Positions 34,433-46,332 of a stretch of DNA of 64,000 nucleotides are shown here, in pieces. Position numbers and translations under genes: made by a program. The stretch is from Denticeps clupeoides (taxonomy: Eukaryota; Chordata; Actinopteri; Clupeiformes; Denticipitidae): contig NC_041707.1 of assembly GCF_900700375.1 (NCBI RefSeq), forward strand, positions 33,573,509 to 33,637,508, given 5' to 3'. Positions within the stretch are counted from its first letter, which is position 1. The number at the start of each line of letters is the position of its first letter. Below the pieces are notes generated by a model. That model was not told where the DNA came from. It saw only the letters and a list, made by a program, of their open reading frames with translations, and ran no database searches.

Positions 34433-34639
34433 ATTGTTCACATTTTTCTGACTTGGATCGAGCATCTAATTTGTGATTCGTTGCGTTAAAGACCATAGCC
34501 GAAGTACGGAAGCCACTTTTCAAATTTGTCTTAACTTTGCTGTGCGTTCAACTATATTACTTGTTTTGGACAACTAGTGAAATTCAAGAGATGGTTTTTA
34601 TGACTCAAGTTCTACATCTAAAGTGACAAAAGCATTTGA

Positions 34640-34712
34640 AGGCTTCAGAGAGGTTCGAACTCACGACCCCTCGTTTACGAGACCAGTGCTCTTGCCACTG
34701 AGCTATGAAGCC
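34640..34712 (-). tRNA. tRNA-Thr (CGT), two stem mismatches
   Basis: Class B; 5' flank L. Clashes at 50-64 and at 29-41. Confidence 0.55.
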
Positions 34713-34998
34713 CTTAAAAAGGGTTTTACACACTCCTTTGTTAATTAGTCAATTTTACATTTGGATAACTAGTCTAGTTCTTGACTATTGTATTTATTGG
34801 TGACCCAGAAAAAGTTCCACCAATTATTTTTACATTCATGCCATCAAAAGAGCAAATGGAATGAGGAATAAGTCATTTCTCTCAACAGCTAGAGTCAAGT
34901 CAACTCTTGTTTAAAAATAAATCGCATATGACAAAGCTCAAACGTGAGATGAACATTATCGAGGGAGGTTTAAAAACTGAAGTGACCTTGACATCAGA

Positions 34999-35071
34999 AG
35001 GCTCCAGTGAGGATCGAACTCACGACCCCTGGTTTACAAGACCAGTGCTCTGGCCACTGAGCTATGAAGCC
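34999..35071 (-). tRNA. tRNA-Thr (TGT)
   Basis: Class A, no lesion seen; 5' flank D. Confidence 0.9.
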
Positions 35072-35184
35072 ATTGTTCAAATTTTTCTGACTTGGACTAT
35101 ATTACTTGTTAAGGAAAACTAGTGAAATTCAAGAGATGGTTTTTATGACTCAAGTTCTAAATCTAAAGTGAGAAAAGTATTTGA

Positions 35185-35257
35185 AGGCTTCAGTGAGGTT
35201 CAAACTCACGACCCCTGATATACAAGAGCAGTGCTCTTGCCACTGAGCTATGGAGCC
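35185..35257 (-). pseudogene. tRNA-Thr (TGT) decayed, gatata allele
   Basis: As 19693; 5' flank L. Confidence 0.72.
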
Positions 35258-35542
35258 CTTAAAGTAGGTTTTACACACTCCTTTGTTACTTAGTAAATAT
35301 TTCATTTGGATAAGTAGTCTAGTCCTTGACTATTGTATTTATTGGTGACACAGAAAATGTTCAACAATTTTTTTTTACATTCATGCCATCAAAAGAGCAA
35401 ATGGAATGAGGAAGAAGTCATTTCTCTCAACTGCTACAGTCAAGTCAACTCTTCTTTAAAAATAAGTCAAATATGACAAGGCTCAAATGTGAGATGAACA
35501 TTATCGAGGAGGTTTAAAAACAGAAGTGACATTAACATCAAA

Positions 35543-35615
35543 AGGCTCCAGTGAGGATCGAACTCACGACCCCTGGTTTACAAGACCAGTGCTCTGTCCA
35601 CTGAGCTATGAAGCC
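35543..35615 (-). tRNA. tRNA-Thr (TGT)
   Basis: Class A, no lesion seen; 5' flank S. Confidence 0.92.
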
Positions 35616-35823
35616 ATTGTTCACATTTTTCTGACTTGGATCGAGCATCCAATTTGTGATTCGTTGCGTTAAAGACCATAGCCCAAAGTACTGAAGCCAC
35701 TTTTCAAATTTGTCTTAATTTTGCTTTGCGTTCAACTATATTACTTGTTTTGGACAACTAGTGAAATTCAAGAGATGGTTTTTATGACTCAAGTTCTACA
35801 TCTAAAGTGACAAAAGCATTTGA

Positions 35824-35896
35824 AGGCTTCAGTGAGGTTCGAACTCACGACCCCTGGTTTACGAGACCAGTGCTCTTGCCACTGAGCTATGAAGCC
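35824..35896 (-). tRNA. tRNA-Thr (CGT)
   Basis: Class B, no lesion seen; 5' flank L. Confidence 0.92.
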
Positions 35897-36182
35897 CTTA
35901 AAAAGGGTTTTTCACACTCCTTTGTTAATTAGTCAATTTTACATTTGGATAAGTAGTCTAGTTCTTGACTATTGGATTTATTGGTGACCCAGAAAATGTT
36001 CCACCAATTTTTTTTACATTCATGCCGTCAAAAGAGCAAATGGAATGAGGAAGAAGTCATTTCTCTCAACAGCTAGAGTCAAGTCAACTCTTCTTTAAAA
36101 ATAAGTCACATATGACAAAGCTCAAACGTGAGATGAACATTATCGAGGGAGGTTTAAAAACTGAAGTGACCTTAACATCAGA

Positions 36183-36255
36183 AGGCTCCAGTGAGGATCG
36201 AACTCACGACCCCTGGTTTACAAGACCAGTGCTCTGGCCACTGAGCTATGAAGCC
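36183..36255 (-). tRNA. tRNA-Thr (TGT)
   Basis: Class A, no lesion seen; 5' flank L. Confidence 0.92.
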
Positions 36256-36541
36256 CTTAAAATGGGGTTTACTTACTCCTTTGTTATTTAGTCAATATTA
36301 CATTATGATAACTAGTATAGTTCTTGACCATTGTATTTATTGGTGACCCAGAAAATGTTCCACCAATTATTTTTACATTCATGCCGTCAAAAGAACAAAT
36401 GGAATGAGGAAGAAGTCATTTCTCTCAACAGCTAGAGTCAAGTCAACTCTTCTTTAAAAATAAGTCACATATGACAAAGCTCAAACGTGAGATGAACATT
36501 ATCGAGGGAGGTTTAAAAACTGAAGTGACCTTAACATCAGA

Positions 36542-36614
36542 AGTCTCCAGTGAGGATCAAACTCACGACCCCTGGTTTCCAAGACCAGTGCTCTGGCCAC
36601 TGAGCTATGAAGCC
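36542..36614 (-). pseudogene. Thr-bodied tRNA with anticodon TGG
   Basis: Same allele and same spacer D neighbour as 14077. Confidence 0.65.
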
Positions 36615-36729
36615 ATTGTTCACATTTTTCTGACTTGGAATATATATTTTTTGTTTACGATAACTAGTGAAATAAGAGAGATGGTTTTTATGACTCAAGT
36701 TCTAAATCTAAAGTGAGAAAAGTATTTGA

Positions 36730-36802
36730 AGGCTTCAGTGAGGTTCAAACTCACGACCCCTGATTTACCAGACCAGTGCTCTTGCCACTGAGCTATGGAG
36801 CC
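36730..36802 (-). pseudogene. Thr-bodied tRNA with anticodon GGT
   Basis: Same allele as 14265, behind spacer D; 5' flank L. Confidence 0.65.
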
Positions 36803-37088
36803 TTTAAAGTGGATTTTACACACTCCTTTGTTACTTAGTCAATATTACATTTGGATAAGTAGTCTAGTTCTTGACTATTGTATTTAATGGTGACCCAGAA
36901 AATGTTCCACCAATTTTTTTTAAATTAATGCCGTCAAAAGAGCAAATGGAATGAGGAAGAAGTCATTTCTCTCAACAGCTAGAGTCAAGTCAACTCTTCT
37001 TTAAAAATAAGTCACATATGACAAAGCTCAAACGTGAGATGAACATTATCGAGGGAGGTTTAAAAACTGAAGTGACCTTAACATCAGA

Positions 37089-37161
37089 AGGCTCCAGTGA
37101 GGATCGAACTCACGACCCCTGGTTTACAAGACCAGTGCTCTGGCCACTGAGCTATGAAGCC
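37089..37161 (-). tRNA. tRNA-Thr (TGT)
   Basis: Class A, no lesion seen; 5' flank L. Confidence 0.92.
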
Positions 37162-37447
37162 CTTAAAATGGGGTTTACTTACTCCTTTGTTACTTAGTCA
37201 ATATTACATTTGGATAACTAGTCTAGTTCTTGACTATTGTATTTATTGGTGACCCAGAAAATGTTCCACCAATTATTTTTACATTCATGCCGTCAAAAGA
37301 GCAAATGGAATGAGGAAGAAGTCATTTCTCTCAACAGCTAGAGTCAAGTCAACTCTTCTTTAAAAATAAGTCACATATGACAAAGCTCAAACGTGAGATG
37401 AACATTATCGAGGGAGGTTTAAAAACTGAAGTGACCTTAACATCAGA

Positions 37448-37520
37448 AGTCTCCAGTGAGGATCAAACTCACGACCCCTGGTTTCCAAGACCAGTGCTCT
37501 GTCCACTGAGCTATGAAGCC
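37448..37520 (-). pseudogene. Thr-bodied tRNA with anticodon TGG
   Basis: Class A; 5' flank S. C56 is T and base 71 is A. Confidence 0.65.
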
Positions 37521-37728
37521 ATTGTGCACATTTTTCTGACTTGGATCGAGCATCCAATTTGTGATTCGTTGCGTTAAAGACCATAGCCCTAAGTACTGAA
37601 GCCACTTTTCAAATTTGTCTTAACTTTAATGTGCGTTCAACTATATTACTTGTTTTGGACAACTAGTGAAATTCAAGAGATGGTTTTTATGACTCAAGTT
37701 CTACATCTAAAGTGACAAAAGCATTTCA

Positions 37729-37801
37729 AGACTTCAGTGAGGTTCGAACTCACGACCCCTGGTTTACGAGACCAGTGCTCTTGCCACTGAGCTATGAAGC
37801 C
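37729..37801 (-). tRNA. tRNA-Thr (CGT)
   Basis: Class B, gacttc allele (2-71 wobble); 5' flank L. Confidence 0.82.
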
Positions 37802-38087
37802 CTTAAAAAGGGTTTTACACACTCCTTTGTTAGTTAGTCAATATTACATTTGGATAAGTAGTCTAGTTCTTGACTATTGGATTTATTGGTGACCCAGAAA
37901 ATGTTCCACCAATTTTTTTTACATTCATGCCGTCAAAAGAGCAAATGGAATGAAGAAGAAGTCATTTCTCTCAACAGCTAGAGTCAAGTCAACTCTTCTT
38001 TAAAAATAAGTCACACATGACAAAGCTCAAACGTGAGATGAACATTATCGAGGGAGGTTTAAAAACTGAAGTGACCTTAACATCAGA

Positions 38088-38160
38088 AGGCTCCAGTGAG
38101 GATCGAACTCACGAACCCTGGTTTACAAGACCAGTGCTCTGTCCACTGAGCTATGAAGCC
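38088..38160 (-). tRNA. tRNA-Thr (TGT)
   Basis: Class A, cgaaccc allele; 5' flank S. Confidence 0.85.
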
Positions 38161-38368
38161 ATTGCTCACATTTTTCTGACTTGGATCGAGCATCCAATTT
38201 GTGATTCGTTGCGTTAAAGACCATAGCCCTAAGTACTGAAGCCACTTTTCAAATTTGTCTTAACTTTGCTGTGCGTTCAACTATATTACCTGTTTTGGAC
38301 AACTAGTGAAATTCAAGAGATGGTTTTTATGACTCAAGTTCTACATCTAAAGTGACAAAAGCATTTGA

Positions 38369-38441
38369 AGGCTTCAGTGAGGTTCGAACTCACGACCCCT
38401 GGTTTACGAGACCAGTGCTCTTGCCACTGAGCTATGAAGCC
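38369..38441 (-). tRNA. tRNA-Thr (CGT)
   Basis: Class B, no lesion seen; 5' flank L. Confidence 0.92.
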
Positions 38442-38727
38442 CTTAAAAAGGGTTTTACACACTCCTTTGTTAATTAGTCAATTTTACATTTGGATAAGTA
38501 GTCTAGTTCTTGACTATTGGATTTACTGGTGACCCAGAAAATGTTCCACCAATTTTTTTTACATTCATGCCGTCAAAAGAGCAAATGGAATGAAGAAGAA
38601 GTCATTTCTCTCAACAGCTAGAGTCAAGTCAACTCTTCTTTAAAAATAAGTCACATATGACAAAGCTCAAACGTGAGATGAACATTATCGAGGGAGGTTT
38701 AAAAACTGAAGAGACCTTAACATCAGA

Positions 38728-38800
38728 AGGCTCCAGTGAGGATCGAACTCACGACCCCTGGTTTACAAGACCAGTGCTCTGGCCACTGAGCTATGAAGCC
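38728..38800 (-). tRNA. tRNA-Thr (TGT)
   Basis: Class A, no lesion seen; 5' flank S. Confidence 0.92.
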
Positions 38801-39008
38801 ATTGTTCACATTTTTCTGACTTGGATCGAGCATCCAATTTGTGATTCGTTGCGTTAAAGACCATAGCCCTAAGTACTGAAGCCACTTTTCAAATTTGTCT
38901 TAACTTTGCTGTGCGTTCAACTATATTACTTGTTTTGGACAACTAGTGAAATTCAAGAGATGGTTTTTATGACTCAAGTTCTACATCTAAAGTGACAAAA
39001 GCATTTGA

Positions 39009-39081
39009 AGGCTTCAGAGAGGTTCGAACTCACGACCCCTGGTTTACGAGACCAGTGCTCTTGCCACTGAGCTATGAAGCC
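39009..39081 (-). tRNA. tRNA-Thr (CGT)
   Basis: Class B; 5' flank L. T-T clash at 50-64. Confidence 0.72.
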
Positions 39082-39366
39082 CTTAAAAGGGTTTTACACA
39101 CTCCTTTGTTAATTAGTCAATTTTACATTTGGATAACTAGTCTAGTTCTTGACTATTGTATTTATTGGTGACCCAGAAAAAGTTCCACCAATTATTTTTA
39201 CATTCATGCCATCAAAAGAGCAAATGGAATGAGGAATAAGTCATTTCTCTCAACAGCTAGAGTCAAGTCAACTCTTGTTTAAAAATAAATCGCATATGAC
39301 AAAGCTCAAACGTGAGATGAACATTATCGAGGGAGGTTTAAAAACTGAAGTGACCTTGACATCAGA

Positions 39367-39439
39367 AGGCTCCAGTGAGGATCGAACTCACGACCCCTGG
39401 TTTACAAGACCAGTGCTCTGGCCACTGAGCTATGAAGCC
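39367..39439 (-). tRNA. tRNA-Thr (TGT)
   Basis: Class A, no lesion seen; 5' flank D. Confidence 0.9.
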
Positions 39440-39552
39440 ATTGTTCAAATTTTTCTGACTTGGACTATATTACTTGTTAAGGAAAACTAGTGAAATTCAA
39501 GAGATGGTTTTTATGACTCAAGTTCTAAATCTAAAGTGAGAAAAGTATTTGA

Positions 39553-39625
39553 AGGCTTCAGTGAGGTTCAAACTCACGACCCCTGATATACAAGAGCAGT
39601 GCTCTTGCCACTGAGCTATGGAGCC
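39553..39625 (-). pseudogene. tRNA-Thr (TGT) decayed, gatata allele
   Basis: As 19693; 5' flank L. Confidence 0.72.
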
Positions 39626-39910
39626 CTTAAAGTAGGTTTTACACACTCCTTTGTTACTTAGTCAATATTACATTTGGATAAGTAGTCTAGTTCTTGACTA
39701 TTGTATTTATTGGTGACCCAGAAAATGTTCAACCAATTTTTTTTACATTCATGCCATCAAAAGAGCAAATGGAATGAGGAAGAAGTCATTTCTCTCAACT
39801 GCTACAGTCAAGTCAACTCTTCTTTAAAAATAAGTCAAATATGACAAGGCTCAAATGTGAGATGAACATTATCGAGGAGGTTTAAAAACAGAAGTGACAT
39901 TAACATCAAA

Positions 39911-39983
39911 AGGCTCCAGTGAGGATCGAACTCAAGACCCCTGGTTTACAAGACCAGTGCTCTGTCCACTGAGCTATGAAGCC
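39911..39983 (-). tRNA. tRNA-Thr (TGT)
   Basis: Class A; 5' flank S. T-C clash at 49-65. Confidence 0.75.
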
Positions 39984-40192
39984 ATTGTTCACATTTTTCT
40001 GACTTGGATCGAGCATCCAATTTGTGATTCGTTGCGTTAAAGACCATAGCCCTAAAGTACTGAAGCCACTTTTCAAATTTGTCTTAACTTTGCTTTGCGT
40101 TCAACTATATTACTTGTTTTGGACAACTAGTGAAATTCAAGAGATGGTTTTTATGACTCAAGTTCTACATCTAAAGTGACAAAAGCATTTGA

Positions 40193-40265
40193 AGGCTTCA
40201 GTGAGGTTCGAACTCACGACCCCTGGTTTACGAGACCAGTGCTCTTGCCACTGAGCTATGAAGCC
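40193..40265 (-). tRNA. tRNA-Thr (CGT)
   Basis: Class B, no lesion seen; 5' flank L. Confidence 0.92.
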
Positions 40266-40551
40266 CTTAAAAAGGGTTTTACACACTCCTTTGTTAATTA
40301 GTCAATTTTACATTTGGATAAGTAGTCTAGTTCTTGACTATTGGATTTATTGGTGACCCAGAAAATGTTGCACCAATTTTTTTTACATTCATGCCGTCAA
40401 AAGAGCAAATGGAATGAGGAAGAAGTCATTTCTCTCAACAGCTAGAGTCAAGTCAACTCTTCTTTAAAAATAAGTCACATATGACAAAGCTCAAACGTGA
40501 GATGAACATTATCGAGGGAGGTTTAAAAACTGAAGTGACCTTAACATCAGA

Positions 40552-40624
40552 AGGCTCCAGTGAGGATCGAACTCACGAACCCTGGTTTACAAGACCAGTG
40601 CTCTGGCCACTGAGCTATGAAGCC
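40552..40624 (-). tRNA. tRNA-Thr (TGT)
   Basis: Class A, cgaaccc allele; 5' flank L. Confidence 0.85.
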
Positions 40625-40910
40625 CTTAAAATGGGGTTTACTTACTCCTTTGTTACTTAGTCAATATTACATTTGGATAACTAGTCTAGTTCTTGACTAT
40701 TGTATTTATTGGTGACCCAGAAAATGTTCCACCAATTATTTTTACATTCATGCCGTCAAAAGAGCAAATGGAATGAGGAAGAAGTCATTTCTCTCAACAG
40801 CTAGAGTCAAGTCAACTCTTCTTTAAAAATAAGTCACATATGACAAAGCTCAAACGTGAGATGAACATTATCGAGGGAGGTTTAAAAACTGAAGTGACCT
40901 TAACATCAGA

Positions 40911-40983
40911 ATTCTCCAGTGAGGATCAAACTCACGACCCCTGGTTTCCAAGACCAGTGCTCTGTCCACTGAGCTATGAAGCC
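40911..40983 (-). pseudogene. Thr-bodied tRNA with anticodon TGG
   Basis: Same allele as 22049 (bases 71-72 AA, C56 is T); 5' flank S. Confidence 0.7.
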
Positions 40984-41191
40984 ATTGTGCACATTTTTCT
41001 GACTTGGATCGAGCATCCAATTTGTGATTCGTTGCGTTAAAGACCATAGCCCTAAGTACTGAAGCCACTTTTCAAATTTGTCTTAACTTTAATGTGCGTT
41101 CAACTATATTACTTGTTTTGGACAACTAGTGAAATTCAAGAGATGGTTTTTATGACTCATGTTCTACATCTAAAGTGACAAAAGTATTTCA

Positions 41192-41264
41192 AGACTTCAG
41201 TGAGGTTCGAACTCACGACCCCTGGTTTACGAGACCAGTGCTCTTGCCACTGAGCTATGAAGCC
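41192..41264 (-). tRNA. tRNA-Thr (CGT)
   Basis: Class B, gacttc allele; 5' flank L. Confidence 0.82.
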
Positions 41265-41550
41265 CTTAAAAAGGGTTTTACACACTCCTTTGTTAGTTAG
41301 TCAATATTACATTTGGATAAGTAGTCTAGTTCTTGACTATTGGATTTATTGGTGACCCAGAAAATGTTCCACCAATTTTTTTTACATTCATGGCGTCAAA
41401 AGAGCAAATGGAATGAAGAAGAAGTCATTTCTCTCAACAGCTAGAGTCAAGTCAACTCTTCTTTAAAAATAAGTCACACATGACAAAGCTCAAACGTGAG
41501 ATGAACATTATCGAGGGAGGTTTAAAAATTGAAGTGACCTTAACATCAGA

Positions 41551-41623
41551 AGGCTCCAGTGAGGATCGAACTCACGACCCCTGGTTTACAAGGCCAGTGC
41601 TCTGTCCACTGAGCTATGAAGAC
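41551..41623 (-). tRNA. tRNA-Thr (TGT), two stem mismatches
   Basis: Class A; 5' flank S. Clashes at 2-71 and 31-39. Confidence 0.55.
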
Positions 41624-41831
41624 ATTGCTCACATTTTTCTGATTTGGATCGAGCATCCAATTTGTGATTCGTTGCGTTAAAGACCATAGCCCTAAGTACT
41701 GAAGCCACTTTTCAAATTTGTCTTAACTTTGCTGTGCGTTCAACTATATTACTTGTTTTGGACAACTAGTGAAATTTAAGAGATGGTTTTTATGACTCAA
41801 GTTCTACATCTAAAGTGACAAAAGCATTTGA

Positions 41832-41904
41832 AGGCTTCAGTGAGGTTCGAACTCACGACCCCTGGTTTACGAGACCAGTGCTCTTGCCACTGAGCTATGA
41901 AGCC
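41832..41904 (-). tRNA. tRNA-Thr (CGT)
   Basis: Class B, no lesion seen; 5' flank L. Confidence 0.92.
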
Positions 41905-42190
41905 CTTAAAAAGTGTTTTCCACACTCCTTTGTTAATTAGTCAATTTTACATTTGGATAATTAGTCTAGTTCTTGACTATTGGATTTATTGGTGACCCAG
42001 AAAATGTTCCACCAATTTTTTTTACATTCATGCCGTCAAAAGAGCAAATGGAATGAGGAAGAAGTCATTTCTCTCAACAGCTAGAGTCAAGTCAACTCTT
42101 CTTTAAAAGTAAGTCACATATGACAAAGCTCAAACGTGAGATGAACATTATCGAGGGAGGTTTAAAAACTCAAGTGACCTTGACAGCAGA

Positions 42191-42263
42191 AGGCTCCAGT
42201 GAGGATCGAACTCACAACCCCTGGTTTACAAGACCAGTGCTCTGGCAACTGAGCTATGAAGCC
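42191..42263 (-). tRNA. tRNA-Thr (TGT)
   Basis: Class A, same ggcaac plus T48 allele as 31782; 5' flank is the L spacer ending at 42481. Confidence 0.78.
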
Positions 42264-42480
42264 CTTAAAATGAGGTTTACTTACTCCTTTGTTACTTAGT
42301 CAATATTACATTTGGATAACTAGTCTAGTTCTTGACTATTGTATTTATTGGTGACCCAGAAAATGTTCCACCAATTTTTTTTACATTCATGCCGTCAAAA
42401 GAGCAAATGGAATGAAGAAGAAGTCATTTCTCTCAACAGCTACAGTCAAGTCAACTCTTCTTTAAAAATAAGTCAAATAT

Positions 42481-42512
42481 GACCAGTGCTCTTGCCACTG
42501 AGCTATGAAGCC
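42481..42512 (-). pseudogene. Truncated tRNA-Thr, 5' half only
   Basis: Same junction as 32072. Confidence 0.87.
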
Positions 42513-42793
42513 CTTAAAAAGGGTTTTACACACTCCTTTGTTAGTCAATTTTACATTTGGATAATTAGTCTAGTTCTTGACTATTGGATTTATTGGTGAC
42601 CCAGAAAATGTTCCACCAATTTTTTTTACATTCATGCCATCAAAAGAGCAAATGGAATGAGGAAGAAGTCATTTCTCTCAACTGCTACAGTCAAGTCAAC
42701 TCTTCTTTAAAAATAAGTCAAATATGACAAGGCTCAAATGTGAGATGAACATTATCGAGGAGGTTTAAAAACAGAAGTGACATTAACATCAGA

Positions 42794-42867
42794 AGGCTCC
42801 AGTGAGGATTCGAACTCACGACCCCTGGTTTACAAGACCAGTGCTCTGTCCACTGAGCTATAAAGGC
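42794..42867 (-). tRNA. tRNA-Thr (TGT), T-loop insertion
   Basis: Class A, aaaggc allele; 5' flank S. One extra base makes the T loop eight bases long. Confidence 0.5.
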
Positions 42868-43075
42868 ATTGTTCACATTTTTATGACTTGGATCGAGCAT
42901 CCAATTTGTGATTCGTTGCGTTAAAGACCATAGCCCTAAGTACTGAAGCCACTTTTCAAATTTGTCTTAACTTTGCTTTGCGTTCAACTATATTACTTGT
43001 TTTGGACAACTAGTGAAATTCAAGAGATGGTTTTTATGACTCAAGTTCTACATCTAAAGTGACAAAAGCATTTGA

Positions 43076-43148
43076 AGGCTTCAGTGAGGTTCGAACTCAC
43101 GACCCCTGGTTTACAAGACCAGTGCTCTGGCCACTGAGCTATGAAGCC
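43076..43148 (-). tRNA. tRNA-Thr (TGT), B-type ends
   Basis: B-type 3' end with anticodon TGT, no lesion seen; 5' flank L. Confidence 0.88.
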
Positions 43149-43434
43149 CTTAAAATGAGGTTTACTTACTCCTTTGTTACTTAGTCAATATTACATTTGG
43201 ATAACTAGTCTAGTTCTTGACTATTGTATTTATTGGTGACCCAGAAAATGTTCCACCAATTATTTTTACATTCATGCCATCAAAAGAGCAAATGGAATGA
43301 GGAAGAAGTCATTTCTCTTACCTGCTACAGTCAAGTTAACTCTTCTTTAAAAATAAGTCACATATGACAAAGCTCAAACGTGAGATGAACATTATCGAGG
43401 GAGGTTTAAAAACTGAAGTGACCTTAACATCAGA

Positions 43435-43507
43435 AGGCTCCAGTGAGGATCGAACTCACGACCCCTGGTTTACGAGACCAGTGCTCTTGCCACTGAGCTA
43501 TGAAGCC
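43435..43507 (-). tRNA. tRNA-Thr (CGT), A/B hybrid
   Basis: Class H, fully paired; 5' flank L. Confidence 0.9.
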
Positions 43508-43793
43508 CTTAAAAAGGGTTTTACACACTCCTTTGTTAGTTAGTCAATATTACATTTGGATAAGTAGTCTAGTTCTTGACTATTGGATTTATTGGTGACC
43601 CAGAAAATGTTCCACCAATTTTTTTTACATTCATGCCGTCAAAAGAGCAAATGGAATGAGGAAGAAGTCATTTCTCTCAACAGCTAGAGTCAAGTCAACT
43701 CTTCTTTAAAAATAAGTCACATATGACAAAGCTCAAATGTGAGATGAACATTATCGAGGGAGGTTTAAAAACTGAAGTGACCTTAACATCAGA

Positions 43794-43866
43794 AGGCTCC
43801 AGTGAGGATCGAACATACGACCCCTGGTTTACAAGACCAGTGCTCTGTCCACTGAGCTATGAAGAC
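43794..43866 (-). tRNA. tRNA-Thr (TGT), T-stem and acceptor variant
   Basis: Class A; 5' flank S. Same allele as 11443. Confidence 0.5.
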
Positions 43867-44075
43867 ATTGCTCACATTTTTCTGATTTGGATCGAGCATC
43901 CAATTTGTGATTCGTTGCGTTAAAGACCATAGCCCTAAGTACTGAAGCCACTTTTCAAATTTGTCTTAACTTTGCTGTGCGTTCGAACTATATTACTTGT
44001 CTTGGACAACTAGTGAAATTCAAGAGATGGTTTTTATGACTCAAGTTCTACATCTAAAGTGACAAAAGCACTTGA

Positions 44076-44148
44076 AGGCTTCAGTGAGGTTCGAACTCAC
44101 GACCCCTGGTTTACGAGACCAGTGCTCTTGCCACTGAGCTATGAAGCC
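44076..44148 (-). tRNA. tRNA-Thr (CGT)
   Basis: Class B, no lesion seen; 5' flank L. Confidence 0.92.
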
Positions 44149-44434
44149 CTTAAAAAGTGTTTTCCACACTCCTTTGTTAATTAGTCAATTTTACATTTGG
44201 ATAATTAGTCTAGTTCTTGACTATTGGATTTATTGGTGACCCAGAAAATGTTCCACCAATTTTTTTTACATTCATGCCGTCAAAAGAGCAAATGGAATGA
44301 GGAAGAAGTCATTTCTCTCAACAGCTAGAGTCAAGTCAACTCTTCTTTAAAAGTAAGTCACATATGACAAAGCTCAAACGTGAGATGAACATTATCGAGG
44401 GAGGTTTAAAAACTCAAGTGACCTTGACATCAGA

Positions 44435-44507
44435 AGGCTCCAGTGAGTATCGAACTCACGACCCCTGGTTTACAAGACCAGTGCTCTGGCAACTGAGCTA
44501 TGAAGCC
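44435..44507 (-). tRNA. tRNA-Thr (TGT)
   Basis: Class A, ggcaac plus gagtat allele as in 34001; 5' flank L. Confidence 0.78.
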
Positions 44508-44793
44508 CTTAAAATGAGGTTTACTTACTCCTTTGTTACTTAGTCAATATTACATTTGGATAACTAGTCTAGTTCTTGACTATTGTATTTATTGGTGACC
44601 CAGAAAATGTTCCACCAATTATTTTTACATTCATGCCATCAAAAGAGCAAATGGAATGAGGAAGAAGTCATTTCTCTCAACTGCTACAGTCAAGTCAACT
44701 CTTCTTGAAAAATAAGTCAAATATGACAAGGCTCAAATGTGAGATGAACATTATCGAGGGAGGTTTAAAAACTGAAGTGACCTTAACATCAGA

Positions 44794-44866
44794 AGGCTCC
44801 AGTGAAGATCGAACTCACGACCCCTGGTTTACAAGACCAGTGCTCTGGCCACTGAGCTATGAAGCC
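44794..44866 (-). tRNA. tRNA-Thr (TGT)
   Basis: Class A; 5' flank S. C61 is T, a wobble with G53 that also touches box B. Confidence 0.78.
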
Positions 44867-45073
44867 ATTGTTCACATTTTTCTGACTTGGATCGAGCATC
44901 TAATTTGTGATTCGTTGCGTTAAAGACCATAGCCGAAGTACTGAAGCCACTTTTCAAATTTGTCTTAACTTTGCTGTGCGTTCAACTATATTACTTGTTT
45001 TGGACAACTAGTGAAATTCAAGAGATGGTTTTTATGACTCAAGTTCTACATCTAAAGTGACAAAAGCATTTGA

Positions 45074-45146
45074 AGGCTTCAGAGAGGTTCGAACTCACGA
45101 CCCCTCGTTTACGAGACCAGTGCTCTTGCCACTGAGCTATGAAGCC
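45074..45146 (-). tRNA. tRNA-Thr (CGT), two stem mismatches
   Basis: Class B; 5' flank L. Same 50-64 and 29-41 clashes as 34640. Confidence 0.55.
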
Positions 45147-45432
45147 CTTAAAATGGGTTTTACACACTCCTTTGTTAATTAGTCAATTTTACATTTGGAT
45201 AACTAGTCTAGTTCTTGACTATTGTATTTATTGGTGACCCAGAAAAAGTTCCACCAATTATTTTTACATTCATGCCATCAAAAGAGCAAATGGAATGAGG
45301 AATAAGTCATTTCTCTCAACAGCTAGAGTCAAGTCAACTCTTGTTTAAAAATAAATCGCATATGACAAAGCTCAAACGTGAGATGAACATTATCGAGGGA
45401 GGTTTAAAAACTGAAGTGACCTTGACATCAGA

Positions 45433-45505
45433 AGGCTCCAGTGAGGATCGAACTCACGACCCCTGGTTTACAAGACCAGTGCTCTGGCCACTGAGCTATG
45501 AAGCC
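45433..45505 (-). tRNA. tRNA-Thr (TGT)
   Basis: Class A, no lesion seen; 5' flank D. Confidence 0.9.
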
Positions 45506-45618
45506 ATTGTTCAAATTTTTCTGACTTGGACTATATTACTTGTTAAGGAAAACTAGTGAAATTCAAGAGATGGTTTTTATGACTCAAGTTCTAAATCTAA
45601 AGTGAGAAAAGTATTTGA

Positions 45619-45691
45619 AGGCTTCAGTGAGGTTCAAACTCACGACCCCTGATATACAAGAGCAGTGCTCTTGCCACTGAGCTATGAAGCC
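45619..45691 (-). pseudogene. tRNA-Thr (TGT) decayed, gatata allele
   Basis: As 19693 but with the canonical GGCTTCA 5' end, which restores pair 5-68; 5' flank L. Confidence 0.68.
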
Positions 45692-45977
45692 CTTAAAAAG
45701 GGTTTTACACACTCCTTTGTTACTTAGTAAATATTTACATTTGGATAAGTAGTCTAGTTCCTTGACTATTGTATTTATTGGTGACACAGAAAATGTTCAA
45801 CAATTATTTTTACATTCATGCCATCAAAAGAGCAAATGGAATGAGGAAGAAGTCATTTCTCTCAACTGCTACAGTCAAGTCAACTCTTCTTTAAAAATAA
45901 GTCAAATATGACAAGGCTCAAATGTGAGATGAACATTATCGAGGAGGTTTAAAAACAGAAGTGACATTAACATCAGA

Positions 45978-46050
45978 AGGCTCCAGTGAGGATCGAACTC
46001 ACGACCCCTGGTTTACAAGACCAGTGCTCTGTCCACTGAGCTATGAAGCC
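45978..46050 (-). tRNA. tRNA-Thr (TGT)
   Basis: Class A, no lesion seen; 5' flank S. Confidence 0.92.
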
Positions 46051-46259
46051 ATTGTTCACATTTTTCTGACTTGGATCGAGCATCCAATTTGTGATTCGTT
46101 GCGTTAAAGACCATAGCCCAAAGTACTGAAGCCACTTTTCAAATTTGTCTTAATTTTTGCTTCGCGTTCAACTATATTACTTGTTTTGGACAACTAGTGA
46201 AATTCAAGAGATGGTTTTTATGACTTAAGTTCTACATCTAAAGTGACAAAAGCATTTGA

Positions 46260-46332
46260 AGGCTTCAGTGAGGTTCGAACTCACGACCCCTGGTTTACGA
46301 GACCAGTGCTCTTGCCACTGAGCTATGAAGCC
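46260..46332 (-). tRNA. tRNA-Thr (CGT)
   Basis: Class B, no lesion seen; 5' flank L. Confidence 0.92.
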
